DNA from: an uncultured Oscillospiraceae bacterium
Lineage (GTDB): Bacteria > Bacillota > Clostridia > Oscillospirales > Acutalibacteraceae
Length of the DNA stretch: 9,341 nucleotides
Assembly: GCA_900552115.1 (NCBI GenBank)
Contig: URYP01000084.1
Span: 1-9,341, forward strand
Direction of reading: 5' to 3'
How positions within the stretch are numbered: the first letter of the stretch is position 1; each line of letters starts with the position of its first letter. Of the stretch, positions 1 through 6,202 are shown in pieces. The notes under the pieces were generated by a model that saw only the letters and a list, made by a program, of their open reading frames with translations, had not been told where the DNA came from and ran no database searches. Both the position numbers and the translations under genes were made by a program.

Positions 1-55
1 CCTCTGTTTACGGTTTTGTCCAACCGACTCCCGTCCGGTCGAAAGAGAGACGGTT

Positions 56-2386
56 TTACTCCTGCGGCAGCAGGGTAATGGTAATCGATTTAATATTGAC
101 GCCGCCGTCGCCTCCCAGCAGCCGCACAACGTTTTCCGTGCCAGCCTTGAGTTCTACCAAACCGATCAATTCCTTGTCTCCATAATTTGACCAGTCTCCA
201 GTGGACTCAAAGCCCAAGTCGGAACCAAGCTCCGTCTTGCGGTCATTAGCGGTAACAATAAGTCCGCCATCGTTCAGGGAGGCGTAAGCAATAGAAATTT
301 TGGCTTTGCCTCCCTTACCGCCGTTCACGCCGGAAATGTCGACATAAGCGCCGGCGTTCTGCATATTATGAACCGCGCCATCTTCCTCTACCCGCGGGAA
401 GTTGGCGGGATCCTCGGTCGTGCTGCCGCAGGTAATATTCTTGCCGCTCATTTCATACGTGGCAGACGGACCGGTAAATACGCTGTAATCCACTTCGGTC
501 GGATCTTTCGGCTTTAAAGTGGGATCCACGTTGCTTTCCGGCAGATACACTTTGATAGACGTAAAGTTGGCCCCGCCGGAACCGGATGCCAGCCAGATCG
601 AGTTGTCCGCTCCCGCTTTCAGGTCGATCAGGCAGTAGGCCACGCCGCTGTAGTTATCCCACGCGCCGGTGGTGGCCATACGCATATAATAGCTGACGGT
701 GGAATCGAGGCCATTCGCCATGCCCGTGGTCTTCACCTGGAAATTCGGCTTGTCGGCAGCAGCGTAATGTACTTCGAGAAGCGCCTTGCCGTCCTGCTTA
801 CCGCCCACAACACCGTCAAACTGCAGATAGGAACCCGGCGCTGTCAGGGTTTCGGTGTGACGGGTATCACCAGCACCGGTAATTTTGGGCATCTCCTTGG
901 GCGTGCCGTCCGGATTTTTCTGGTCATCCTTGAGCTTGCTGACATCCACGTCCACCTTGGCAAAATTCAGGTTGTAGTCATATCCATGGGTATAGGTTTC
1001 TTTGTAGCCGGCGATCGTCTCATCGCTGATGATCAATGCCCCTGTCTGGTTGGGCGCATATTCACCCGTTTCCGCCGGACCGATGGCCGGCACGCCCTCC
1101 GCGGTTTGTACGACCGGTTGAATGGTGCCGTCCTCGTTAAAGGACACCTTATCCACGCAGACTGAACGCAGGTTCCCCGCACCGGACAGGGCCGCGTTAT
1201 GATAAAACATATACCACTCGCCCTTGTACTCGACGATGGAACCATGGGTGGTTTCACAATCGGTCACCGGAGACAAAATCGGTTCCGACTGGGTCTCCCA
1301 CGGGCCCATCGGGTTGTCCGCCATAGCGTAACGCATTTCGTTTTCGCCGGCGCGGCCGTCCGGGAACATCATGTAATACATCCCGTCACGATCAAAGATC
1401 CAGGAACCCTCATGGAAATCACGGGGATCACCGCCCGGATTGCGGTCTTCACCGGGGTAATACAGCTGCTCGGTAATATCTGTCCAAGTGTCCTCTTTAA
1501 TGCCCAGCAGATCGTCCGTCATCTCGGCGATATAGCATTTTCCGCCGCCGCCGACCGACAGATAGAATTTACCGGTTTTCGGATCCTCGTATACGCAGGG
1601 ATCGATCAAAGAGGTCATATTGTCGTAGTCGATTCCTTCGATGTAACCCTGGTAAGGGGCGCCGTCCGCTTTCTGCGTGACCACCTCAAAGCCTTCCGCC
1701 GGCTTATCGCTGACGGCAACGCCGATTTTCCAGGATTTATCCCAGTTGGTATCGCTCGGATGCGGGAAAAAGAAATAGTATTTGCCGTCTTTATAGGCCG
1801 CGTCCGGCGCCCACATGAAGCCGCCTTCCGGGCGCCCCCATTCCACGTCGTCCGAGGACAGGATTTCGCCGTGATCATACCAGTCCACCATATTGGTCGT
1901 GGAATATACGTGGTATTTGTCCATGAAATCGCAGCCCTGCGCCGGGAACTGGTCCTGCGAGGGATAGACGTACAGGCGGTCGTCGCCGTCCACATTCCAC
2001 ACATGGGCCGAGGGATCTGCCGTGAAAATATCGGTAAAAATAGGATTGCCGGAAGTGGTTGGCCCCACCGGGGTTTCCGCCGGGAACGAGCTGATTTTCT
2101 CCGTCACAAACTGCAAAATAAGCAGGGCGTCGTTTGCGGTGACGCCTTCCTTTCCATCCACATCAGCCGCTTTGGTTTCGGCTTCGTCCAAGGTGATTTT
2201 CTGGGTCGCCGCCTGAAGCGCCAGCAATGCATCAGATGCGGTAACGCCATCCTTCCCATCGATGTCGCCCAAAGCCCTCGCGGCCTCTTCCTCCGCCGAA
2301 GCGGTCATGCCCAGTGCCGGCGCAGCCAGCAAAGCCGCGGCAGAAAATGCCGCCAGGCACGCTCGCATTCGTTTTGCTTTTTTCAT
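56..2386 (-). CDS. Secreted GH43 glycoside hydrolase with N-terminal dockerin-like repeats and two C-terminal CBM-like modules
   Basis: This 776-residue protein is predicted to be exported and to hydrolyse arabinose- or xylose-containing polysaccharides. Residues 1-31 form a signal peptide (basic MKKAKRMR, Ala/Leu-rich core, ASA site). Residues 39-97 hold two dockerin-like repeats (D41-D52 and D75-D86). Residues about 113-437 are a five-bladed GH43 domain: the likely general base is D124 in FTADPSAHVW, the pKa-modulating Asp is D262 in LIDPCVYEDP, the general acid is E326 in DFHEGSWIF, and the conserved metal-site His is H381 in TTHGSIVEY. Residues about 461-617 and 640-776 are two related beta-sandwich modules resembling CBM6/CBM35. 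The start at 2386 is chosen because AGGAGAGG (2394-2401) lies 7 nt upstream and a signal peptide follows; a TTG at 2461 would add 25 unconvincing residues. The gene stands alone and is divergent from glyQS. Arabinofuranosidase versus beta-xylosidase cannot be decided from the sequence. Confidence 0.9.
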   Translation of the reverse strand: MKKAKRMRACLAAFSAAALLAAPALGMTASAEEEAARALGDIDGKDGVTASDALLALQAATQKITLDEAETKAADVDGKEGVTANDALLILQFVTEKISSFPAETPVGPTTSGNPIFTDIFTADPSAHVWNVDGDDRLYVYPSQDQFPAQGCDFMDKYHVYSTTNMVDWYDHGEILSSDDVEWGRPEGGFMWAPDAAYKDGKYYFFFPHPSDTNWDKSWKIGVAVSDKPAEGFEVVTQKADGAPYQGYIEGIDYDNMTSLIDPCVYEDPKTGKFYLSVGGGGKCYIAEMTDDLLGIKEDTWTDITEQLYYPGEDRNPGGDPRDFHEGSWIFDRDGMYYMMFPDGRAGENEMRYAMADNPMGPWETQSEPILSPVTDCETTHGSIVEYKGEWYMFYHNAALSGAGNLRSVCVDKVSFNEDGTIQPVVQTAEGVPAIGPAETGEYAPNQTGALIISDETIAGYKETYTHGYDYNLNFAKVDVDVSKLKDDQKNPDGTPKEMPKITGAGDTRHTETLTAPGSYLQFDGVVGGKQDGKALLEVHYAAADKPNFQVKTTGMANGLDSTVSYYMRMATTGAWDNYSGVAYCLIDLKAGADNSIWLASGSGGANFTSIKVYLPESNVDPTLKPKDPTEVDYSVFTGPSATYEMSGKNITCGSTTEDPANFPRVEEDGAVHNMQNAGAYVDISGVNGGKGGKAKISIAYASLNDGGLIVTANDRKTELGSDLGFESTGDWSNYGDKELIGLVELKAGTENVVRLLGGDGGVNIKSITITLLPQE

Positions 2387-2413
2387 GCCAATTCCTCTCC
2401 TTTTCCGGAATAT

Positions 2414-2442
2414 TACAAACAGCGACGTATCGCCGGTTTGTA
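2414..2442 (-). promoter_or_regulatory. Inverted repeat in the GH43 leader
   Basis: TACAAAC (2414-2420) is the exact inverted match of GTTTGTA (2436-2442). Nested inside is GCGA (2422-2425) against TCGC (2430-2433) with a CGTA loop. The two stems are separated by an unequal internal loop (1 nt against 2 nt). The element lies in the predicted GH43 5' leader, about 28-56 nt before the start codon, so it could be an RNA hairpin or a dyad operator. It has no U-tract and is not a terminator. The structure is read directly; its role is inferred. Confidence 0.5.
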
Positions 2443-2500
2443 CACTATCCGCACAGTTCAACTGCCATCCTCTTTATTGCCCACTCACTGTATATGGATA

Positions 2501-2529
2501 AGAATACTAAAACATGTTCTTAATGTCAA
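2501..2529 (-). promoter_or_regulatory. Sigma-A-type promoter of the GH43 gene
   Basis: On the minus strand a perfect -35 TTGACA (2524-2529) is followed after exactly 17 nt by TATTCT (2501-2506, 4 of 6 matches to TATAAT). Transcription would start near 2494 and give a leader of about 108 nt. The spacer contains the 8-nt palindrome AACATGTT (2511-2518), and AACAA/TTGTT (2528-2532, 2537-2541) overlaps the -35 box, so a repressor or activator site here is plausible. Confidence 0.6.
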
Positions 2530-2658
2530 CAAAAAGTTGTTTTGATACCCTATATTTATAAGAGCCTTTTTACGAAAGCCGGTGCCGGTGCGTTCCCCCA
2601 CACCAGAAAGGCGGGCCATAGCGCCTTGCGACAGGCGGCCTGCCGTATATGCGGCGGG

Positions 2659-2687
2659 TTGACAATCCCCCGCGTTCGTATTAAACT
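2659..2687 (+). promoter_or_regulatory. Sigma-A-type promoter of glyQS
   Basis: A perfect -35 TTGACA (2659-2664) is followed after 17 nt by TAAACT (2682-2687, 4 of 6 matches). Transcription would start near 2694, leaving a leader of about 30 nt that contains only the ribosome binding site. This argues for simple, constitutive expression without a leader-encoded riboswitch. Confidence 0.5.
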
Positions 2688-2722
2688 AAAGCAACAGAAT
2701 GCGAGAAGGTGGAGAGAAAACC

Positions 2723-4096
2723 ATGATGAATTCCGAAAAAACAATGGAGAAAATCGTTTCTCTGTGCAAAGGCCGCGGCTTTGTATTTCCCGGCTCGGAT
2801 ATTTACGGCGGCCTGGCCAATGCGTGGGACTACGGCCCTCTGGGCGTGGAACTGAAAAACAATGTCAAACGTGCCTGGTGGAAAAAATTCGTGCAGGAAA
2901 GCCCCCTGAATGTGGGGCTGGACAGCGCTATCCTGATGAATCCGCAGGTGTGGGTGGCTTCCGGCCACGTAGGAAATTTCTCCGATCCTCTGATGGACTG
3001 CAAAAGCTGCAAAACCCGTCACCGCGCGGATAAGCTGATCGAGGATACCGGCGTCAATCCCGGGGGCTGGAGCTTTGACGAGATGAAAGCCTATATTGAC
3101 GAGCACGACATCCATTGCCCGGAATGCGGCGAACACAATTTCACCGACATCCGCACCTTTAATTTGATGTATAAGACCTACCAGGGGGTCACCGAAGACG
3201 CCAAAAACGAAATTTATCTGCGGCCTGAAACCGCGCAGGGTATTTTTGTCAACTTCGGTAATATCCAGCGCAGTACCCGGCGCAAAATCCCCTTTGGCGT
3301 GGCGCAGATCGGCAAAAGTTTCCGCAACGAAATCACGCCCGGCAATTTTATTTTCCGTATCCGTGAATTTGAACAGATGGAGCTGGAATTCTTCTGCAAG
3401 CCCGGCACCGATCTGGAATGGTTCGGTTACTGGAAAAACTACTGCCGCGACTGGCTGCTGGCGCTCGGCATCCGGGAAGAGAACCTGAAGCTGCGGGATC
3501 ATGAGCAGAAGGAACTGTCCCATTATTCCAAAGCAACCACCGACTTTGAGTTCCTGTTCCCCTTTGGCTGGGGCGAGCTGTGGGGTATCGCCGATCGTAC
3601 CGATTACGATCTGACACAGCATTCCGAGCATTCGGGCCAGAAGCTCGACTATTTCGACCAGGAAGCGGGCGAGCATTACATCCCTTATGTTATTGAGCCC
3701 TCTCTTGGCGCCGACCGCGTCGTGCTGGCTTTCCTCTGCGACGCGTACGACGAAGAAGTAATTGATGAAAAAGACACCCGTGTAGTCATGCGTCTGCACC
3801 CGGCGCTGGCCCCGTTCAAAGCCGCGGTGCTTCCCCTTTCCAAAAAGCTGGGCGAAGAGGCCATGAAGGTCTATGAGCGGTTGAGCAAAGATTTTATGGT
3901 CGATTATGACGAAACCGGCTCCATAGGCAAACGCTATCGCCGGGAAGACGAAATCGGCACGCCGTTCTGCATTACGTATGATTTTGAATCGGCCGGGGAC
4001 GGCTGCGTCACGGTTCGTGACCGCGATACCATGCAGCAGGAGCGGGTGGCGATCGACAGCCTGACCGCCTATCTTGCGGAAAAAATGCGGTTTTAA
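2723..4096 (+). CDS. glyQS: Glycyl-tRNA synthetase, single-chain (alpha2) type
   Basis: A cytoplasmic class II aminoacyl-tRNA synthetase that charges tRNA-Gly with glycine. The 457 residues match the usual 450-470 of the dimeric type, which replaces the separate GlyQ and GlyS subunits of other bacteria. The N-terminal catalytic core begins with the family-typical FVFPGSDIYGG block (about 20-30). Two CxxC pairs (C93/C96 and C132/C135) in an insert look like a zinc ribbon. LRPETAQGIFVNF (167-179) is family-specific; motif 2 begins at R201-N202-E203 and motif 3 is EPSLGADR (325-332). The anticodon-binding domain spans about 355-457, including the DYDETGSIGKRYRREDEIG block. The start at 2723 is chosen because AAGGTGGAG (2706-2714) precedes it by 8 nt; the adjacent ATG at 2726 is nearly equivalent. 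The ORF could be extended to 2699, but that start would overlap the ribosome binding site. The gene appears monocistronic, and no strong terminator follows it. Confidence 0.97.
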   Translation: MMNSEKTMEKIVSLCKGRGFVFPGSDIYGGLANAWDYGPLGVELKNNVKRAWWKKFVQESPLNVGLDSAILMNPQVWVASGHVGNFSDPLMDCKSCKTRHRADKLIEDTGVNPGGWSFDEMKAYIDEHDIHCPECGEHNFTDIRTFNLMYKTYQGVTEDAKNEIYLRPETAQGIFVNFGNIQRSTRRKIPFGVAQIGKSFRNEITPGNFIFRIREFEQMELEFFCKPGTDLEWFGYWKNYCRDWLLALGIREENLKLRDHEQKELSHYSKATTDFEFLFPFGWGELWGIADRTDYDLTQHSEHSGQKLDYFDQEAGEHYIPYVIEPSLGADRVVLAFLCDAYDEEVIDEKDTRVVMRLHPALAPFKAAVLPLSKKLGEEAMKVYERLSKDFMVDYDETGSIGKRYRREDEIGTPFCITYDFESAGDGCVTVRDRDTMQQERVAIDSLTAYLAEKMRF

Positions 4097-4137
4097 CGGC
4101 CTTTCCGGTTCGTCATAAAATGTTCAGAATATTTTTC

Positions 4138-4165
4138 TTGCTTTTGTCAAAAACTACCGTATAAT
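4138..4165 (+). promoter_or_regulatory. Promoter of the PF06695 membrane-protein gene
   Basis: A perfect -10 TATAAT lies at 4160-4165. The best-spaced -35 is the weak TTGCTT (4138-4143) with a 16-nt spacer; a closer TTGTCA at 4144 is only 10 nt away and too near to serve. Transcription would start near 4172, giving an unusually long leader of about 138 nt before the gene at 4310. Confidence 0.45.
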
Positions 4166-4232
4166 GAAATCGCTGAAAGTCACTATGACAAGACGTAAAA
4201 AGACAGGGGCTCAGTATACGGGTTTTGTCCCA

Positions 4233-4282
4233 TCCCGCATTGTCGGGAATATCGGTTTTACCGATACCGGTACAATATCCCG
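4233..4282 (+). promoter_or_regulatory. Structured 5' leader with alternative hairpins
   Basis: Two local hairpins are visible: TCCCG/CGGGA (4233-4237, 4244-4248) and the perfect 7-bp TATCGGT/ACCGATA with a TTT loop (4250-4256, 4260-4266). A competing long-range stem pairs CGGG-A-ATAT (4244-4252) with ATATCCCG (4275-4282), ending 8 nt before the AAAGGA ribosome binding site (4291-4296). The competing folds suggest translational control, but I do not recognise a known riboswitch class. The pairing is seen directly; regulation is inferred. Confidence 0.4.
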
Positions 4283-4309
4283 GCCCGCAGAAAGGAATAC
4301 ATTGCTTTT

Positions 4310-4813
4310 ATGACGGAATCGCTTGCCAAATGGTTTACCGACGTTCTGGGAGGTATCCCGCCTGAACTGGTTATTTTTATCATTTCCATGATCCCAATTC
4401 TGGAACTCAGGGGCGGCCTGATCGCCGCGGCGCTTTTGGGCGTCGATATCGTTCCCGCCATCGCGATTTGTCTGGTGGGCAACATTCTGCCGGTTCCTTT
4501 TATCCTTTGGTTTATCACGCCGATATTCAATTGGCTCAAACGAACGCGGCTGTTCCGGCCGCTGGTGGAAAAGCTCGAAAAGAAATCCATGGGGAAAAGC
4601 GATAAAATTCAAAAATATGAATTTATCGGCCTAATTCTGTTCGTCGGCATCCCGCTCCCCGGAACTGGCGCCTGGACCGGCGCTCTGATCGCGTCCCTGC
4701 TGAATATTCCTTTTAAAAAGGCTTTCCCCGCCATTTTGATTGGATTGTTGCTGGCAACCACCATCATGTGCGTAATCACCTACTTGATCCCCTGGCTCAT
4801 TACGCTGTTTTAA
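4310..4813 (+). CDS. Small multidrug export family membrane protein (PF06695/COG2426)
   Basis: A 167-residue integral membrane protein of a widespread, poorly characterised family; the export label is historical and has little support. Hydrophobic segments lie at about 18-45, 47-72, 104-128 and 135-166. The first contains the family signature MIPILELRGG (27-36, with E32 and R34) and the third contains IPLPGTGAWTG (114-124). From memory, published fold predictions connect this family to the DedA/TMEM41B superfamily of lipid scramblases, and the two Gly/Pro-rich motifs would then be re-entrant loops. A Lys/Arg-rich cytoplasmic stretch (76-103) separates the two halves. The ribosome binding site is AAAGGA (4291-4296), 13 nt upstream, so a somewhat long spacing; no other in-frame ATG fits better. 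The gene is a single-gene unit bounded by its own promoter and terminator. Substrate unknown. Confidence 0.85.
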   Translation: MTESLAKWFTDVLGGIPPELVIFIISMIPILELRGGLIAAALLGVDIVPAIAICLVGNILPVPFILWFITPIFNWLKRTRLFRPLVEKLEKKSMGKSDKIQKYEFIGLILFVGIPLPGTGAWTGALIASLLNIPFKKAFPAILIGLLLATTIMCVITYLIPWLITLF

Positions 4814-4827
4814 AACTGATGAGAGAA

Positions 4828-4863
4828 AAAACCGGGCGTTTCGTATACGAAACGCCCGGTTTT
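4828..4863 (+). terminator. Rho-independent terminator, 36-nt perfect palindrome
   Basis: The palindrome is centred between 4845 and 4846 with no mismatch across 18 bp per arm: AAAACCGGGCGTTTCGTA and its exact complement. The GC-rich core flanked by an A-run on the left (4826-4831) and TTTT on the right (4860-4863) makes it a terminator that could act in both directions. It starts 15 nt after the stop codon of the PF06695 gene and insulates that gene from the operon downstream. Confidence 0.9.
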
Positions 4864-5006
4864 ACATTTCCAATTGCTCGACTCTGTCTGCTTTGTTCAG
4901 TCCTGTCAATAAGGCTCTGCATCCGTGGGACTTTCGTCGCATTTCGCCGCAAATCTTACAGGAAACATTTTTCATCTTAAGTTTTTCCGTCAATTTCCAA
5001 ATGATC

Positions 5007-5035
5007 TGGACTTTTCGGGCAAAAGCATGTATAAT
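5007..5035 (+). promoter_or_regulatory. Promoter of the flippase-pssA-psd operon
   Basis: A perfect -10 TATAAT (5030-5035), directly preceded by TG, lies 17 nt after TGGACT (5007-5012, 4 of 6 matches to TTGACA). Transcription would start near 5042, giving a leader of about 110 nt. Confidence 0.55.
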
Positions 5036-5045
5036 GCGTAAAGAA

Positions 5046-5116
5046 GCCGGGCAGGCGGTTATGCCCGGCGGCTGTCCCCCGGCTGGCGTCTTTTTTAAGA
5101 ACGGCCCGACGGCCGT
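5046..5116 (+). promoter_or_regulatory. GC-rich structured leader of the phospholipid operon
   Basis: Hairpin 1 is a perfect 7-bp stem, GCCGGGC (5046-5052) against GCCCGGC (5063-5069), with a 10-nt loop. Its left arm can instead pair GCCGGG (5046-5051) with CCCGGC (5078-5083), so two folds exclude each other. A run of six T follows at 5091-5096. A second perfect hairpin, ACGGCC/GGCCGT with a CGAC loop, occupies 5101-5116. The layout recalls an attenuator, but no clean terminator stem abuts the T-run and I match it to no known riboswitch. Confidence 0.4.
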
Positions 5117-5151
5117 GAACGCAACGCTTGGGGTCGGAGGGATCGCATTCA

Positions 5152-6183
5152 ATGCTGGACAAAAAAACAAAAAAGCACATTGGCAGCCTGCTTGTGCTCG
5201 TTGGGCTGATCGCGCTCACATTCTATATGCTGCTGCGCAATCTGAATCCCGGGGATCTGCTTTCGGTTTTTAAAAACGCCAATCCCTGGTATCTGCTTGC
5301 GGGTTTCGCCATGGTGCTGATATTTCTCGCCGGCGAAGGGCAGTGTTACCGGGTGATGCTGGGCTCTTTGGGGGAACGCATCCGCTTTTTCCCCTCTTTC
5401 ACCTATGCTTGCATCGATTTTTATTTTTCGGCTATCACACCATCCGCTACCGGCGGCCAGCCCGCCGTCGTCTACTATATGGGAAAGGACGGCGTTCCCA
5501 TTGCCAAGGGCGGCATGGTTTTGCTGCTGTATACCGTTATTTATAAGGCGGTGCTGATGACCCTGGGGATCGCCGCGGTCTGCATATCGCCCGGGCTGAT
5601 TCTGCACGGCGAATGGTATTTTAAGCTGCTGTTCGCCTTCGGCATTACCGTCAACATCATTGTCATGGCGGTTTTTTTGCTGGCTATGTTTTCCCGTACG
5701 CTGATGCTGCGGGTATGCCGGTTTTTAGTGGTCTTTGGGCACAAAATCCATCTGGTCAAACACCCAGCGGATAAGCTGACGGCACTGGAGCATCATTTGG
5801 AGGAATACCGGGCCAGCGCCGATTACATTAGGAAAAACCCGGCCATGCCTGTCAAGGTGTATCTTTGGGCCATGGTGCAGCGGCTGGCCATGTTTTCGGT
5901 AGCCTTTTGGGTATACCGCAGCCTGGGCTACAGCGCATTGTCACTGGTGGAGCTGATCGTGATTCAGGTGGTCATTTCCATTGCGGTGGATTCCCTCCCC
6001 CTCCCTGGCGCGGTGGGAGCGGCGGAGAAAATGTTTCTCACCCTGTACGGTACCATTTACAGCGCCGGCATGCTCGAGCCGGCATTGCTGCTGACCAGGG
6101 GCCTCAATTATTACGGCTGCCTGATTCTGTGCAGCATCGTTTGCATTGTCAATCACCAGCGGGTGATGTGCCGCGAGCGGTAA
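5152..6183 (+). CDS. Stand-alone flippase-like membrane protein (LPG_synthase_TM, PF03706)
   Basis: A 343-residue polytopic membrane protein matching the N-terminal flippase part of MprF, without the C-terminal aminoacyl-PG synthase domain, so it should not make lysyl-PG. Hydrophobic segments lie at about 11-29, 46-62, 82-96, 118-146, 158-181, 234-256, 266-282 and 310-333. The two family signatures are present: TPSATGGQPA (96-105) and PLPGAVGAAE (283-292). Relatives move or handle lipids across the membrane; the substrate of this one is unknown. The start at 5152 is preferred because GGAGGG (5136-5141) stands 10 nt upstream; a TTG at 5128 would include that site in the coding region. It is first in an operon: pssA follows after 19 nt and psd after that, so a substrate related to phosphatidylserine or phosphatidylethanolamine is a reasonable guess. 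Confidence 0.85.
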   Translation: MLDKKTKKHIGSLLVLVGLIALTFYMLLRNLNPGDLLSVFKNANPWYLLAGFAMVLIFLAGEGQCYRVMLGSLGERIRFFPSFTYACIDFYFSAITPSATGGQPAVVYYMGKDGVPIAKGGMVLLLYTVIYKAVLMTLGIAAVCISPGLILHGEWYFKLLFAFGITVNIIVMAVFLLAMFSRTLMLRVCRFLVVFGHKIHLVKHPADKLTALEHHLEEYRASADYIRKNPAMPVKVYLWAMVQRLAMFSVAFWVYRSLGYSALSLVELIVIQVVISIAVDSLPLPGAVGAAEKMFLTLYGTIYSAGMLEPALLLTRGLNYYGCLILCSIVCIVNHQRVMCRER

Positions 6184-6202
6184 GAGGAGGAAAAGGAAAA
6201 TC

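Larger units (their letters stand above)
2387..2722. other. Divergent intergenic region between the GH43 gene and glyQS
   Basis: These 336 bases carry no convincing gene. They hold a leftward promoter for the GH43 gene with about 108 nt of leader, a rightward promoter for glyQS with about 30 nt of leader, and inverted repeats on the GH43 side (2414-2442, 2454-2464, 2511-2518, 2528-2541). The middle part (about 2542-2658) is GC-rich in its right half and shows only a weak CGCCT/AGGCG inverted repeat at 2622-2637. I see no T-box-like leader in front of the synthetase: the predicted leader is far too short for one. Confidence 0.6.
4814..5151 (+). other. Intergenic region between the PF06695 gene and the phospholipid operon
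   Basis: This 338-base stretch contains the terminator of the upstream gene at its left end (4828-4863), then about 140 bases (4864-5006) in which I see no gene, RNA or repeat, then the promoter (5007-5035) and structured leader (5042-5151) of the phospholipid operon. Open frames crossing the region on both strands lack ribosome binding sites and family resemblance. Confidence 0.6.

Noticed and set aside
1..55. Possible terminator downstream of the GH43 gene
   Set aside because: Short inverted repeats are present (CGGTT/AACCG at 11-26; an imperfect ACCGAC/GTCCGGT at 23-39), but on the minus strand no U-tract follows them. The true terminator may lie outside the window.
1199..2545. 448-codon open frame on the plus strand opposite the GH43 gene
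   Set aside because: It is antisense to a well-supported gene, has no ribosome binding site, and reads as a low-complexity, Arg/His/Val-rich product with no family resemblance; it is a by-product of GC-rich codon use.
2542..2722. T-box or other tRNA-sensing leader in front of glyQS
   Set aside because: The promoter at 2659-2687 leaves only about 30 nt of leader, and no T-box consensus or terminator/antiterminator pair is visible.
2681..3799. 372-codon open frame on the minus strand opposite glyQS
   Set aside because: It is fully antisense to a conserved synthetase gene, with no start signal and no recognisable domain.
4097..4118. Possible terminator right after glyQS (AACGG...CCGGTT)
   Set aside because: The stem is five pairs with a bulge and no T-run follows, so it is not a convincing terminator.
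4211..4612. 133-codon minus-strand frame over the PF06695 leader and gene
   Set aside because: It is antisense to a clear membrane-protein gene; the composition (Asn/Arg/Gln-rich) is typical of a shadow frame.
4893..5273. 126-codon open frame running into the start of the flippase gene
   Set aside because: It has no ribosome binding site, crosses the promoter and structured leader, and overlaps a well-supported gene in another frame.
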